A stretch of 64,000 bases of DNA from Pseudoclavibacter endophyticus (GTDB taxonomy: Bacteria > Actinomycetota > Actinomycetes > Actinomycetales > Microbacteriaceae), in the NCBI RefSeq assembly GCF_008831085.1, contig NZ_WBJY01000001.1, forward strand, positions 1,612,001 through 1,676,000, in the 5' to 3' direction. Both the position numbers and the translations under genes were made by a program. The notes beneath the pieces are model-generated. The model ran no database searches. It saw only the letters and a list, made by a program, of their open reading frames with translations, and was not told where the DNA came from. Positions 17,309 to 26,372 of this stretch are shown here, one piece after another. Numbering within the stretch: position 1 is the first letter of the stretch; each line of letters starts with the position of its first letter.

Positions 17309-18601
17309 ATGGCCGAAGCGGGGATCGAGGGCGGGCGGGATGCTGCCGGAGCCGTGCGGAGGCTGGTCGCGGCGATCGTGGCGCGCGGCGGCCACGCGAC
17401 CTCGCTTACGCGGCGCGGTGACGGCTCGATCAGCGCGGCCGCGCTCGCCGCCTCGAGGGGGCCACTGCGTCCGGGCGAGGCGGTGACCCTGCTGGCTCCC
17501 GTCGCGGAAACCCTGGCGATTGCGCACGCGCTCGGTGTGGCCCATGGCGCCGTTTCACTCGAGGCCATCGTCGTCGATCCCAGCGGCAAGCCGATGCTCG
17601 GCGGTTGGCAGCACGTGGTGCGGCTCGCCCGGCCGTCGCGCCGGGCCCCCAGGCGGCTCCTCCGGCGGCGAGCCCCCCTCGATGCGCGGAGCTCCGACAC
17701 GCACGCCCTGGCCGCGGCCCTGCGTGAGGTGTTGGGCACCGGGGCGGCGCACGATCATTCGTTCGCGACGGGAACCGAGGTCGAACGCGTCACCGCCGCC
17801 GCGATCCCGAGCACGGGCGAAGCGCCGACCGCTCGCCGGGCCACGGAGTCGTCATCGCCGGCACAGGCCTTCGCCGAGGCGCTGTATGCCTGGTCGGTCC
17901 CCGAGCCGCTCGATCTCATCGGCGGCGCCGGGGGTTCGGGCAGTGCCGGGCATCGGTACGAGCCCTCGGCATCTGCGGGTCTCGCATCCGCCGGAGAGAG
18001 ATGGTCGCAACGGGGCGTGCTCGGTGCGCTCCGACGCCGGCCGCTTCTTGGGGCCGTCGCAGCGGTCTGCGCCGCAGCGCTCGCCGCAGTCGTGCTCGTC
18101 GACGGTGCTCACGATGCGAGCCCGGAGGCACCGGGGGCGCACCCGGGAGCGCGCAGCGCCAGCGACGAAGCTCGCGGCGACGGCGCGGTTGCAGACGAGG
18201 CCGCGGCCGGCGGCGGGGGTGGGCACTCCGCCACGCCGATCGAGGGCACGACCGAGATCGACGACCCGCTCGCGGCCGCCACGGCCCTGCTCGACGCACG
18301 AAACTCGTGCGCCCTTTCGCGCGATGAAACGTGTCTCATGGCGCTGTACGCCGGCGACGCTCCCGGGCTCGAGGTCGACCTCGCCATCATCGATCATCCT
18401 GCGCCGCCGATATCGGCGCACACGCGCGGCTGCGCGGTGGCCGATCGGAACGGAAACGTGGCGCTCATCGTCTGCGCCGAGCCGAGCGGGGCGCCTCAGA
18501 CGTCGCCGACCGAGGCCGGCATGCCGCCGGAATCGGGAACGACCGCGACCATCGTGTGGGCCGGCACCTGCTGGCTGCTACGCGAACTGGAAACCCGGTG
18601 A
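17309..18601 (+). CDS. membrane protein with a degenerate Ser/Thr-kinase C-lobe (pseudokinase-like)
   Basis: 430 residues. Residues about 55-160 resemble the C-lobe of a Ser/Thr protein kinase: A-E-T-L-A-I-A-H-A-L-G-V-A-H-G-A-V-S-L-E-A-I aligns with the H-x-D-L-K-P-E-N catalytic loop, but Asp is Ala81, Lys is Ser83 and Asn is Ala86. The D-F-G position reads G-G-W, and S-D-T-H-A-L-A-A-A-L-R-E-V-L corresponds to helix F. No glycine loop or ATP-binding Lys is seen, so catalysis is unlikely. A transmembrane helix (about 254-271) precedes an acidic, Ala/Gly-rich linker and an extracytoplasmic domain of about 120 residues with four to five Cys. Start at ATG 17309 is uncertain for lack of a clear ribosome site. 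Role unknown; sensing or scaffolding is conceivable. Confidence 0.75.
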   Translation: MAEAGIEGGRDAAGAVRRLVAAIVARGGHATSLTRRGDGSISAAALAASRGPLRPGEAVTLLAPVAETLAIAHALGVAHGAVSLEAIVVDPSGKPMLGGWQHVVRLARPSRRAPRRLLRRRAPLDARSSDTHALAAALREVLGTGAAHDHSFATGTEVERVTAAAIPSTGEAPTARRATESSSPAQAFAEALYAWSVPEPLDLIGGAGGSGSAGHRYEPSASAGLASAGERWSQRGVLGALRRRPLLGAVAAVCAAALAAVVLVDGAHDASPEAPGAHPGARSASDEARGDGAVADEAAAGGGGGHSATPIEGTTEIDDPLAAATALLDARNSCALSRDETCLMALYAGDAPGLEVDLAIIDHPAPPISAHTRGCAVADRNGNVALIVCAEPSGAPQTSPTEAGMPPESGTTATIVWAGTCWLLRELETR

Positions 18602-18612
18602 CACGAACGCCA

Positions 18613-18646
18613 ACAGGGTGGGGCACCCGAAGGTGCCCCACCCTGT
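18613..18646. terminator. bidirectional terminator between pseudokinase gene and sucB
   Basis: A perfect 15-bp stem (ACAGGGTGGGGCACC with its complement) closed by a CGAA tetraloop lies between two convergent genes, 12 bp after one stop and 29 bp from the other. There is no T-tract, as is common for strong hairpins in high-GC genomes. Confidence 0.8.
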
Positions 18647-18674
18647 GCGATCGGCCGGCCGGCCCATCGCGCCG

Positions 18675-20582
18675 TTACAGGTCGATGCCGAGGTTGCCCT
18701 CGAACGCGCCTTCCTCGAGGCGTGCCTTGACCTGGCTCAAGAACCGAGCGGCGTCGGCCCCGTCGATGATGCGGTGGTCGTAGCTCAGCGCCAGGTACAC
18801 GAGCGAGCGGATCGCGATCGACTCGCCCCCATCGGCCGTCTTGACGACAGCGGGGCGCTTCGCCACGATGCCCGTTCCGAGGATCGCGCTCTGCGGGAGG
18901 AACACGACTGGCGTGTCGAAGAGCGCTCCCCGCGACCCCGTGTTCGTGACCGTGAACGTGCCCCCGGCGAGCTCGTCCGGCACGAGCTTGTTGTCCCGGG
19001 TGCGTGCGGCGAGGTCGGCGATCGCCGCCGTGAGGCCGTTGATGTCAAACGTTGCCGCGTCCTTGATCACCGGCGTCAGCAGCCCGCGCTCGGTGTCGAC
19101 AGCCATCGCGACGTTCTCGGTGGCGGGGTAGACGATCTCGTCGCCGTCGACCGTCGCGTTGATGATCGGGTAGGTCTGCAGTGCCTCGATCGCCGCGAGC
19201 GTGAAGAACGGCAGGAACGACAGCTTGTTGCCGGTCTGCGTGAGGAAGGCGTCCTTGACACGGGAGCGGAGCGACGCGATGCGCGTGACGTCAACTTCCA
19301 CGACGCTCGTGAGCTGCGCCGTCGAGGTCATGGACTCGACGGCGCGCGTCGAGATCACCTTGCGCAGACGCGACATCTTGGTCCGAGTGCCACGCAGCTC
19401 CGAGACCTCGACCGGCGCGGGGGAGAGCGACGAACCGGCATCGACGGTCTCGGGCTTCCCGGCAGGCGCCTGCTTGCTCGCCGACTCGGCGGCGGCCTGG
19501 ACATCTTCTTTACGGATGCGACCACCGATTCCGGAACCGGTGACGGTCTCGAGATCGACCCCGAGCTCGCTCGCGAGCTTGCGCACAATGGGAGTGACGT
19601 ACCTCGCGTTCGACCCGCCCTTCGGCTCGGCCGGCGCCGTTTCGGCACTCGGTGCCTTCGGCTCGGCCGGCGCCTTGGGTGCGGCTGGTGCCTTCGGCTC
19701 GGCACGTGCCTCCTCGCCGTCGGAGGACGGCGCTGCCGGTTCTTCGGTGGGGGACTCCGCCGCTGACGCATCGCCCTCCGAAGCATCCTCGTCGGCGGGG
19801 GCCGTCTCCTCGGCGGCAGCCTCCTCGGGCTCCGTGTCGGCGTCCGCGGGAGGTGTCTCCTCAGCAGGAGCCGAGACCCCCGAACCGACCCGTGCGAGCA
19901 CGGCACCGACCTCGGCGGTCTCGTCCTCGCCGACGAGGATCTCCTGGAGCGTTCCCGCGACGGGTGACGGGACCTCGGTGTCGACCTTGTCGGTCGACAC
20001 CTCGAGCAGCGCTTCGTCGACCTCGACCGTGTCACCGACGGACTTGAGCCACCGGGTCACGGTGCCCTCGGTGACGCTCTCGCCGAGCGCCGGAAGCGTG
20101 ACGTCCTGCGACGCTCCGTTCCCCGTCTCGCCCTTCTCGGCGGGCGACTCGTCGACGTCCTCTTCAGCGGCCTCGGCCGGCGCGTCGGAAGTCGGCGGTT
20201 CTGACGCCTCTTCATCAGGCGCCTTCTCTGTCTGGGCCTCGTCCGCCTGCGCGTCCTCGGCCTGTGCCTCCTCGGCCTGTGCCTCCTCGGCCTCAGCGGG
20301 AGCGGAATCGGCTTCTGGCGCCGCGTCGTCTCCGCCCTGGCCCGACCCTTCACCCACGCGCGCGAGCACGGCGCCCACTTCGGCTGTCTCGTCTTCGTCG
20401 ACCAGGATCTCCTCGACGACGCCGGCAACCGGCGACGGGATCTCGGTGTCAACCTTGTCGGTCGACACCTCGAGCAGCGCTTCGTCGACCTCGACCGTGT
20501 CACCGACGGACTTGAGCCACCGGGTCACGGTGCCCTCGGTCACGCTCTCGCCGAGCGCCGGCAGCTTGACGTCTTCACTCAT
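18675..20582 (-). CDS. sucB: dihydrolipoamide acyltransferase (E2) with two lipoyl domains
   Basis: The 635-residue E2 of a 2-oxoacid dehydrogenase (annotated in actinobacteria as SucB/DlaT, serving 2-oxoglutarate and/or pyruvate dehydrogenase). Lipoyl domain 1 (about residues 1-80) and 2 (about 157-235) carry the lipoylated T-D-K-V-D-T motif at Lys43 and Lys199. Long Ala/Glu linkers with repeated E-A-Q-A-E units follow. The E3-binding domain (V-T-P-I-V-R-K-L-A-S-E-L-G-V-D) and catalytic domain ending S-Y-D-H-R-I-I-D-G complete it. The start was moved to ATG 20582 (AGGAG upstream). The lipoyl domains are almost identical in DNA over 110 nt. It follows lpdA in the same direction after 56 bp. 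Confidence 0.94.
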   Translation of the reverse strand: MSEDVKLPALGESVTEGTVTRWLKSVGDTVEVDEALLEVSTDKVDTEIPSPVAGVVEEILVDEDETAEVGAVLARVGEGSGQGGDDAAPEADSAPAEAEEAQAEEAQAEDAQADEAQTEKAPDEEASEPPTSDAPAEAAEEDVDESPAEKGETGNGASQDVTLPALGESVTEGTVTRWLKSVGDTVEVDEALLEVSTDKVDTEVPSPVAGTLQEILVGEDETAEVGAVLARVGSGVSAPAEETPPADADTEPEEAAAEETAPADEDASEGDASAAESPTEEPAAPSSDGEEARAEPKAPAAPKAPAEPKAPSAETAPAEPKGGSNARYVTPIVRKLASELGVDLETVTGSGIGGRIRKEDVQAAAESASKQAPAGKPETVDAGSSLSPAPVEVSELRGTRTKMSRLRKVISTRAVESMTSTAQLTSVVEVDVTRIASLRSRVKDAFLTQTGNKLSFLPFFTLAAIEALQTYPIINATVDGDEIVYPATENVAMAVDTERGLLTPVIKDAATFDINGLTAAIADLAARTRDNKLVPDELAGGTFTVTNTGSRGALFDTPVVFLPQSAILGTGIVAKRPAVVKTADGGESIAIRSLVYLALSYDHRIIDGADAARFLSQVKARLEEGAFEGNLGIDL

Positions 20583-20638
20583 GGTTCGTGTTCTCCTCAC
20601 CTACGCCGCGCGGGCGCGCTGGTTTGATGCCGGCCTTC

Positions 20639-22009
20639 TTAGATTGCGTGCAGGGGGCGCCCGGCGAGCGCCATGGCCGCTTCGCCGAGGGTTTCGCCCT
20701 GCGTCGGGTGGGCGTGCACGAGTTGAGCGACGTCCTCCGGGTAGGCCTCCCAGTTCACGATGAGCTGAGCTTCGGTCACGAGCTCGCCGACGCGAGGCCC
20801 GATCATGTGCACGCCGACGATGGGTCCGTCCTTGAGGCGAACCATCTTCACGAACCCGGCGCCGCCGAGGATCGAGCTCTTCGCGTTGCCGGCGAGGTTG
20901 TAGTCGTAGGTCGTCACGACGTCGCCGTGCAGTTCCTTGGCCTTCGCCTCGCTGAGGCCGACCGAGGCGATCTCCGGCTCGCAGTACGTGATCTTGGGAA
21001 TGTTGGCGTCGTCGACCGCGACCGGGTTCAGCCCGGCGATCTGCTCGGCGACGAAAATGCCCTGCTGGAAGCTGCGGTGCGCGAGCTGGAGGCCGGGAAC
21101 GATGTCGCCGATGGCGTACACGCCCGGCACATTGGTCTGCAGGCCGGCATCCACCGGCACGAAGCCCCGGTCGGTCGTGACGCCGACGTCTTCGAGGCCG
21201 ATGCCCTCGGTCGCGGCACCACGGCCGACTGCCACGAGCAGCAGGTCAGCATCGAGCGTCTCGCCGTTCTCAAGGCTGACGTGCACGCCCGAGTCGTCCT
21301 GCGTGACGCCGGAGAACCGCGCGCCGAGCTTGAAGGCGATGCCGCGCTTCTTGTACGCGCGCTCGAGGGCCTTCGAGATGTCCTCGTCTTCATTGGGAGC
21401 CAGGTGCGGGAGGCCCTCGATGATCGTCACCTCGGCCCCGAACGAGCGCCACACGCTCGCGAACTCGAGCCCGATGACCCCGCCGCCGAGGACGATCGCC
21501 CGCTGTGGCACCCAGTCCAGCCGCAGGGCCTCCTCGGAGGTGATGACGTTCCCGGTGATGTCGAGGCCCGGCAGCGAGCGGGGGTACGAACCCGTGGCAA
21601 CCACGACGTTCTTGCCGATGAGAGCCGTGTCGCCCACCTGGACGGTCGTGGGAGAGGTGAGCTTGCCCTCGCCCTCGTACACCTGCACCTTCTTCGCCTT
21701 GAGCAGACCGGTGAGCCCCTTGAACTTGCTCGCGACGATGCCGTCGCGGAACTCGCCGACGCGTTCGATGTTCACGCCCGTGAACTCGGCGTCGATGCCG
21801 ACCTTTGCCGCGTCACGCGCGGTGTCCGCGACCTCGGCCGAGTGGAGCATCGCCTTCGTGGGGATGCACCCGCGGTGCAGACACGTGCCTCCGAGCTTAT
21901 CCTTCTCGACGAGTGCAACGGTCGAGCCGAGCTGGATGGCGCGGAGCGCGGCCGCGTAACCTGCGCTTCCACCTCCGAGGACGACGAGGTCGAAGTTCTG
22001 TTCTGACAC
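20639..22009 (-). CDS. lpdA: dihydrolipoyl dehydrogenase (E3)
   Basis: The 456-residue flavoprotein reoxidises dihydrolipoyl groups of E2 with NAD. Visible: FAD-binding G-G-G-S-A-G-Y (about residues 11-17), redox disulfide G-G-T-C-L-H-R-G-C-I-P-T-K, NAD-binding V-L-G-G-G-V-I-G-L-E-F-A, second FAD motif V-Y-A-I-G-D-I-V, and C-terminal H-A-H-P-T-Q-G-E-T, the His-Glu proton relay. It starts with GTG 22009 after GGGAG. A consensus-like TTGACA occurs about 72 bp upstream (22081-22086, minus strand) but no good -10 at 17 bp. Operon with sucB downstream; pepA lies upstream on the same strand after 202 bp. Confidence 0.96.
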   Translation of the reverse strand: MSEQNFDLVVLGGGSAGYAAALRAIQLGSTVALVEKDKLGGTCLHRGCIPTKAMLHSAEVADTARDAAKVGIDAEFTGVNIERVGEFRDGIVASKFKGLTGLLKAKKVQVYEGEGKLTSPTTVQVGDTALIGKNVVVATGSYPRSLPGLDITGNVITSEEALRLDWVPQRAIVLGGGVIGLEFASVWRSFGAEVTIIEGLPHLAPNEDEDISKALERAYKKRGIAFKLGARFSGVTQDDSGVHVSLENGETLDADLLLVAVGRGAATEGIGLEDVGVTTDRGFVPVDAGLQTNVPGVYAIGDIVPGLQLAHRSFQQGIFVAEQIAGLNPVAVDDANIPKITYCEPEIASVGLSEAKAKELHGDVVTTYDYNLAGNAKSSILGGAGFVKMVRLKDGPIVGVHMIGPRVGELVTEAQLIVNWEAYPEDVAQLVHAHPTQGETLGEAAMALAGRPLHAI

Positions 22010-22211
22010 TCAAGTGCTCCCTCATTGAAAACATGACGACTCGGCCGCTGGTGGCGCGCCGAACCGAGCGAAAAGACGCGTGTCAACCCTACTACGCGGC
22101 CTCCCACGATCCGGTGGGACGAGCACGCCTCGCAACGCCATCGCTCGCCGGCCGCCCAGCCCGGGCGAGCATGGGGTGCAGCGGCGGATAAGGCCGCACG
22201 GCCAAGGTGGA

Positions 22212-23723
22212 TTAGACGGCCGGGTCGCCGACGCCGCCGGGTGAAACGCCCTCGGCACCGACCGACTCGAGTGCTTCGATGAGCGTGCGCGTCATCACTC
22301 CGGTCGCACCCTTCGGTGTGAGCCCGAAGGCCGACGTGTCGTTGTTGGCGGGGCCTGCGATGTCGAGGTGCACCCACGGTACGGGTTCTCCCGACTCGGT
22401 CCGCCCGACGAACTCGCGCAAGAACCAGGCAGCCGTGAGCATGCCCGCCGCTCGGTTACCTGGCCTCGCATTGGCGATATCGGCGATCCCCGACTCGAGC
22501 GGCTTGCCGACCTCTTCCGGGATGGGCATGCGCCAGGCGGGCTCTCCCACGCGTGCCGCGGCGTCGGTCACGCGCTCGATCCACGCGTCGTCGTTGCCCA
22601 TGACGCCGGTCGTGCGGTTGCCGAGCGCAACCACCTGCGCACCCGTGAGGGTTGCGATGTCGATGATCGCGTCGGGGTGTGTGCTGCTCGCGTCGACGAG
22701 GGCGTCGGCCATGACGAGCCGGCCCTCGGCGTCGGTGTTCGTTACTTCGACGGTCTTGCCGCCGCGCATCGTCAGGACGTCGTCGGGCCGGGTCGCCTCG
22801 CCGGACGGCATGTTCTCTGCGAGGCACAGGTAGCCGGTGACCGCGACGGGCGCCTGAAGCTGCGCGAGCGCGCACATCACGCCGACGACGACAGCGGCGC
22901 CCGCCATGTCGAACTTCATCCCCACCATCGATCCGGCCGGCTTGAGCGAGAGCCCGCCCGTGTCGAAGGTGATGCCCTTGCCGACGAGCGCGACGCTGAC
23001 CCTCGCGCCCTGCGGCTGCCACCGCAGCACGGCGAGTCGGGGCGGCCGCACCGATCCCCGGCCGACACCGAGCAGCCCTCCGTACCCGCCCGCCTCGAGG
23101 GCGGCCTCGTCGAGCACCTCGGTCGTGATGCCGAGCCCCCCGACGGTGGCGGACGCGAGGTCGGCGAAGTTCGCGGGGCTCAGATCGTTCGCGGGCGTGT
23201 TCACGAGATCGCGAACGAGGGCCACGGCCGAGGAGACGATGCGAGCCCGCTCGAGCGCCGAAGCGAGTACGCCGGACTCCTCGACGACGAAGACGAGTCG
23301 CTCGATCGGGGGCTTGGTCTCGGAACGGTAGTTCTCGAACCGGTACGCGCCGAGCGTGTAACCGATGGCGATCTGCTCGGCCAGCGCGTCATCGAGCCCG
23401 TCGACGGCGACGGCGACGGCGGGCTCGCCGCCGAGGGCCCGCGCGGCCGAGCCCGCCGCGGCGCGCCAGTCGTCGACGGTCGGATCGCCGGAGCCGAGGC
23501 CAAGGAGCGCGACGCGGACGGTGCGACCGGCGGCGCCGAGCAGCGCCCGCGTGACCTCGCCGTGCTTGCCCGTCGCGCCGAGGGCGCCAAGCGCGTCGGC
23601 GAGCGATTCGGCGCCGGCCGTTGGCAGCAGCTCGGGAGTGCCGTCGGCGTCGCGAACGCCGATGATCGTCACGACATCGTCATCGAAGCGGGAGGAACGG
23701 GTTTCGAAATCAGGAATCAGCAC
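22212..23723 (-). CDS. pepA: leucyl aminopeptidase (M17)
   Basis: The 503-residue dizinc exopeptidase releases N-terminal residues from peptides. Metal and catalytic motifs: V-G-K-G-I-T-F-D-T-G-G-L-S-L-K (about residues 247-261), K-F-D-M-A-G-A-A and the family signature N-T-D-A-E-G-R-L-V-M-A-D-A-L (about 330-343). The length is normal. It starts at GTG 23723 without a ribosome site; TACCCT ends 6 nt upstream, so it is probably leaderless. It precedes lpdA-sucB in the same orientation, as in mycobacteria. Confidence 0.95.
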   Translation of the reverse strand: MLIPDFETRSSRFDDDVVTIIGVRDADGTPELLPTAGAESLADALGALGATGKHGEVTRALLGAAGRTVRVALLGLGSGDPTVDDWRAAAGSAARALGGEPAVAVAVDGLDDALAEQIAIGYTLGAYRFENYRSETKPPIERLVFVVEESGVLASALERARIVSSAVALVRDLVNTPANDLSPANFADLASATVGGLGITTEVLDEAALEAGGYGGLLGVGRGSVRPPRLAVLRWQPQGARVSVALVGKGITFDTGGLSLKPAGSMVGMKFDMAGAAVVVGVMCALAQLQAPVAVTGYLCLAENMPSGEATRPDDVLTMRGGKTVEVTNTDAEGRLVMADALVDASSTHPDAIIDIATLTGAQVVALGNRTTGVMGNDDAWIERVTDAAARVGEPAWRMPIPEEVGKPLESGIADIANARPGNRAAGMLTAAWFLREFVGRTESGEPVPWVHLDIAGPANNDTSAFGLTPKGATGVMTRTLIEALESVGAEGVSPGGVGDPAV

Positions 23724-23729
23724 CGTGCC

Positions 23730-23735
23730 AGGGTA
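23730..23735 (-). promoter_or_regulatory. -10 hexamer TACCCT for leaderless pepA
   Basis: TACCCT ends 6 nt before the pepA GTG start; no ribosome site intervenes. Confidence 0.45.
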
Positions 23736-23785
23736 CGGCGACCGTCCGACGTCGTGGTGGTGGACGCCCTACGATTGGGAGGACC

Positions 23786-24730
23786 ATGGATGCCGAACGA
23801 CTCGTCCACCGCGAATGGCCGACGATTGAGCTGCCCCCCGGCATGCCGCTCGTCGTCGTGCTCGCCGGCTATCGCGATGCCGGCCAGGTCGTGCCGCAGC
23901 TTCGGGAGCACTTGCTCGACGACGTCGATTCGACGGTTGTCGCGCGCGTCGCCATCGACGAGGTCTTCGATTACCGCGCCCGGCGGCCGATCGTCGCGAT
24001 CGACGGGCCGTCGCTCGGCGAAATCCGAATGCCGTCCCTTGAAGTGCGCCTGCTCCACGACGACGCCGGCATCCCCTATCTCCTTCTCGCGGGCCTCGAG
24101 CCCGACTATCGGTGGGACACGCTCGCGAACGAGCTCGTGGCGCTCGCCGATGATCTCGAGGTCTCCTCGGTCACCTGGGCGCACTCGTTCGCGATGCCGG
24201 TGCCGCACACCCGTCCGGTCCGTCTGAGCGTGACGGGCAACCGGGCCGATCTCGCGGAGCAGCTTTCCGTCTGGTCGCCGCACACCGAGGCCCCCGCGCA
24301 CTTCGCGCACGTCCTGGGGGCACGGCTGGCGGAGCGCGACTATCCCGTGCTCGGCCTCGTCGCGCTCATTCCGCACTACGTCGCCGAGGTGCCCGTGCCG
24401 AGCGGCGCGATCGCCGTGATCGAGGGTCTCGGCACGGTGACGGGCCTGATGCTCTCCACCTCGGCGCTGCGCGAGGCCGACCGCGAGTTCCGCCAGTCGG
24501 TCGACGAGCAGATCACCGGCAACCACGAGGTGCTCGAACTCATCTCGTCGCTCGAGCAGCAGCACGACTCCTACCTTGCGAACCTCCCGAACCAGCCGTC
24601 GATGATCAATGCAGAGGACCTGCCGACGGCCGACGACCTGGCGCGCGAGCTCGAGCAGTTCCTCGCTCGGACCCGCGACAGCGACGACAAGGGCGACAAA
24701 GGGGGACCGGTCGACCGGGATGCAGGCTGA
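23786..24730 (+). CDS. PAC2-family protein
   Basis: The 314-residue protein has the PAC2 (proteasome-assembly-chaperone-like) fold: L-V-V-V-L-A-G-Y-R-D-A-G-Q near the start, an R-R-P-I-V-A-I-D-G segment, Y-L-L-L-A-G-L-E-P-D-Y-R-W, and G-L-V-A-L-I-P-H-Y-V-A. Actinobacteria carry two or more such proteins of unknown role; a link to the bacterial proteasome is only by fold. An acidic, coiled-coil-like C-terminal tail follows. GGGAGG lies 4 nt before the ATG. Divergent from pepA with 62 bp between starts; the MFS gene follows after 27 bp. Confidence 0.9.
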   Translation: MDAERLVHREWPTIELPPGMPLVVVLAGYRDAGQVVPQLREHLLDDVDSTVVARVAIDEVFDYRARRPIVAIDGPSLGEIRMPSLEVRLLHDDAGIPYLLLAGLEPDYRWDTLANELVALADDLEVSSVTWAHSFAMPVPHTRPVRLSVTGNRADLAEQLSVWSPHTEAPAHFAHVLGARLAERDYPVLGLVALIPHYVAEVPVPSGAIAVIEGLGTVTGLMLSTSALREADREFRQSVDEQITGNHEVLELISSLEQQHDSYLANLPNQPSMINAEDLPTADDLARELEQFLARTRDSDDKGDKGGPVDRDAG

Positions 24731-24757
24731 CGCCCGTGTGCCTGCCACAATGCGAAG

Positions 24758-26074
24758 GTGTCGTCACGTCGCTCGCAGCTCGTCTTCGCGGTCGCCGCAT
24801 TCGCCTACCTCGTCGCGGTGGCACAGCGATCGTCGCTCGGGGCGGCCGGCATCATCGCAACCGAGCGGTTCGAGACGAGCGCGACGCAGCTGGCGGCGCT
24901 CGGCGTCATGCAAGTCATCGTCTACGCCTCGCTCCAGATCCCGGTCGGCATGCTGCTCGACCGGTTCGGTCCCTCGCGGCTCATCCTCACGGGAGCGGCC
25001 CTCATGGTCGTCGGGCAGGCGACGGTCGCCCTTTCGCCCGATCTGAGCTGGGCGATCGTCGGGCGGATGCTCGTCGGGGCGGGCGACGCGACGACGTACG
25101 TCTCGGGACTCCGGCTGATCGGTTCGTGGTTCACGGCGCCGCGGGTGCCGATCATGACGCAGTGGTACTCCGCGACCGGTCAGACCGGTCAGATCCTGTC
25201 GGTGCTCCCTTTCGCCGCCCTGCTCGGAGCGACCGGATGGGCGCCCGCGTTTCTGTCCATCGCGGGGCTCGCCGTCGTGTCGCTCGTCCTGGGCGTCGCC
25301 GTGCTCCGCGACAGCGCGGGTACCCGATTCGCCGGCACGCCCGTCTCGGCGGCGAACGCACTCCGGAGCGTCAACGAGGCGTTCCGACACCCCGGCACGC
25401 GACTCGGCTTCTGGACGCATCTCACGACACAGTTCTCTATGGTGTCGTTCTCGCTGCTGTGGGGCTACCCGATGATGGTCAACGGCCTCGGCTACTCGCC
25501 GGCGCTCGGGTCGCTGCTGTTGTCGCTCATTGTGGTGTTCGGTCTCGCGATCGGACCCGTCATCGGCGTGCTCACGGCGAGGTTTCCATTCCGCCGCTCG
25601 AATCTCGTGCTCGGCATCAGCGGTCTCACGCTGGCGACCTGGGTCACCTTCCTTGTCTGGCCGGGGGTTCCTCCGCTCTGGTTCGTCATCGTCGTGATCG
25701 CCGTGCTCGGCGCGGGCGGCGTCGGCTCCACCATCGGGTTCGACTTCGCGCGCACCTCGAACCCGGCGGCGCGCTTCGGTGCGGCATCGGGCGTCGTCAA
25801 CGTGGGCGGATTCCTCGCCAGCCTCACGACGATGTTCGTGATCGGGGTCGTGCTCGACCTCGTCGGCCCCGGTGCGGGTGGCGTGCCGACGCTCGGCGAC
25901 TACCGCGCCGCGTACGCCGTGTACCCCGTGATCCTGGTGGCAGGCATGACGGCGATCATCATCGTGCGGCATAAGGCGCGACGCCGCCTCGAACACGACG
26001 AGGGGATCATCGTCGGACGGCTCTGGGTCGCGGTCGCGCGCCGCTGGCGGCAGCGACGAAACCTCGGTGAGTGA
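24758..26074 (+). CDS. MFS transporter
   Basis: The 438-residue protein has about 12 hydrophobic helices and the loop 2-3 MFS signature G-M-L-L-D-R-F-G-P-S-R. Helix 1 is L-V-F-A-V-A-A-F-A-Y-L-V-A-V. The N-terminal region with a V-A-Q-R-S-S-L-G motif resembles nitrate/oxalate-type and general major-facilitator permeases, but the substrate cannot be deduced. GTG 24758 is used as start; the upstream site is poor (GCGAAG). It follows the PAC2 gene closely and precedes the primary sigma factor gene after 298 bp. The C-terminal 30 residues are basic and cytoplasmic. Confidence 0.88.
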   Translation: MSSRRSQLVFAVAAFAYLVAVAQRSSLGAAGIIATERFETSATQLAALGVMQVIVYASLQIPVGMLLDRFGPSRLILTGAALMVVGQATVALSPDLSWAIVGRMLVGAGDATTYVSGLRLIGSWFTAPRVPIMTQWYSATGQTGQILSVLPFAALLGATGWAPAFLSIAGLAVVSLVLGVAVLRDSAGTRFAGTPVSAANALRSVNEAFRHPGTRLGFWTHLTTQFSMVSFSLLWGYPMMVNGLGYSPALGSLLLSLIVVFGLAIGPVIGVLTARFPFRRSNLVLGISGLTLATWVTFLVWPGVPPLWFVIVVIAVLGAGGVGSTIGFDFARTSNPAARFGAASGVVNVGGFLASLTTMFVIGVVLDLVGPGAGGVPTLGDYRAAYAVYPVILVAGMTAIIIVRHKARRRLEHDEGIIVGRLWVAVARRWRQRRNLGE

Positions 26075-26372
26075 TGGTCCGAGGGGAATATCGGGCGACG
26101 ACGTGTGTTGTATGGAGGACATCCGGATGCCCGTGGAGGGACGCGCCGAATGACATTCCGGCCGGGCTCGCGGCGTCACCCGCATGAAGGGCCGTCGAAA
26201 CGCCGCGCCGCCTGACCGGCCGCAGATTGACGATCGAACGGGGGAGCGCCGGTGCTCTGTGCGGAAGGCCAGCAAATCCGTGAGACACTGGATCCTTGGA
26301 CCCAGCTTGCCCCTCTTGGGGCTTGACATGGGCCTTCCTTATGCCCGCAGCTTCTTGCGAAGGGAACATTTG
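26075..26372. other. intergenic region upstream of the primary sigma factor gene
   Basis: 298 bp without a supported gene. It must hold the sigA promoter(s). A consensus TTGACA occurs near 26322-26327 but no TANNNT lies 16-18 bp downstream of it. A small CCCC-TCTT-GGGG hairpin precedes it. An in-frame extension of the sigma factor frame reaches back to 26184 but has no coding character. Confidence 0.5.

Noticed and set aside
22081..22086. TTGACA upstream of lpdA as a full promoter
   Set aside because: No TANNNT at a 16-18 bp spacing; mentioned only as a possible -35.
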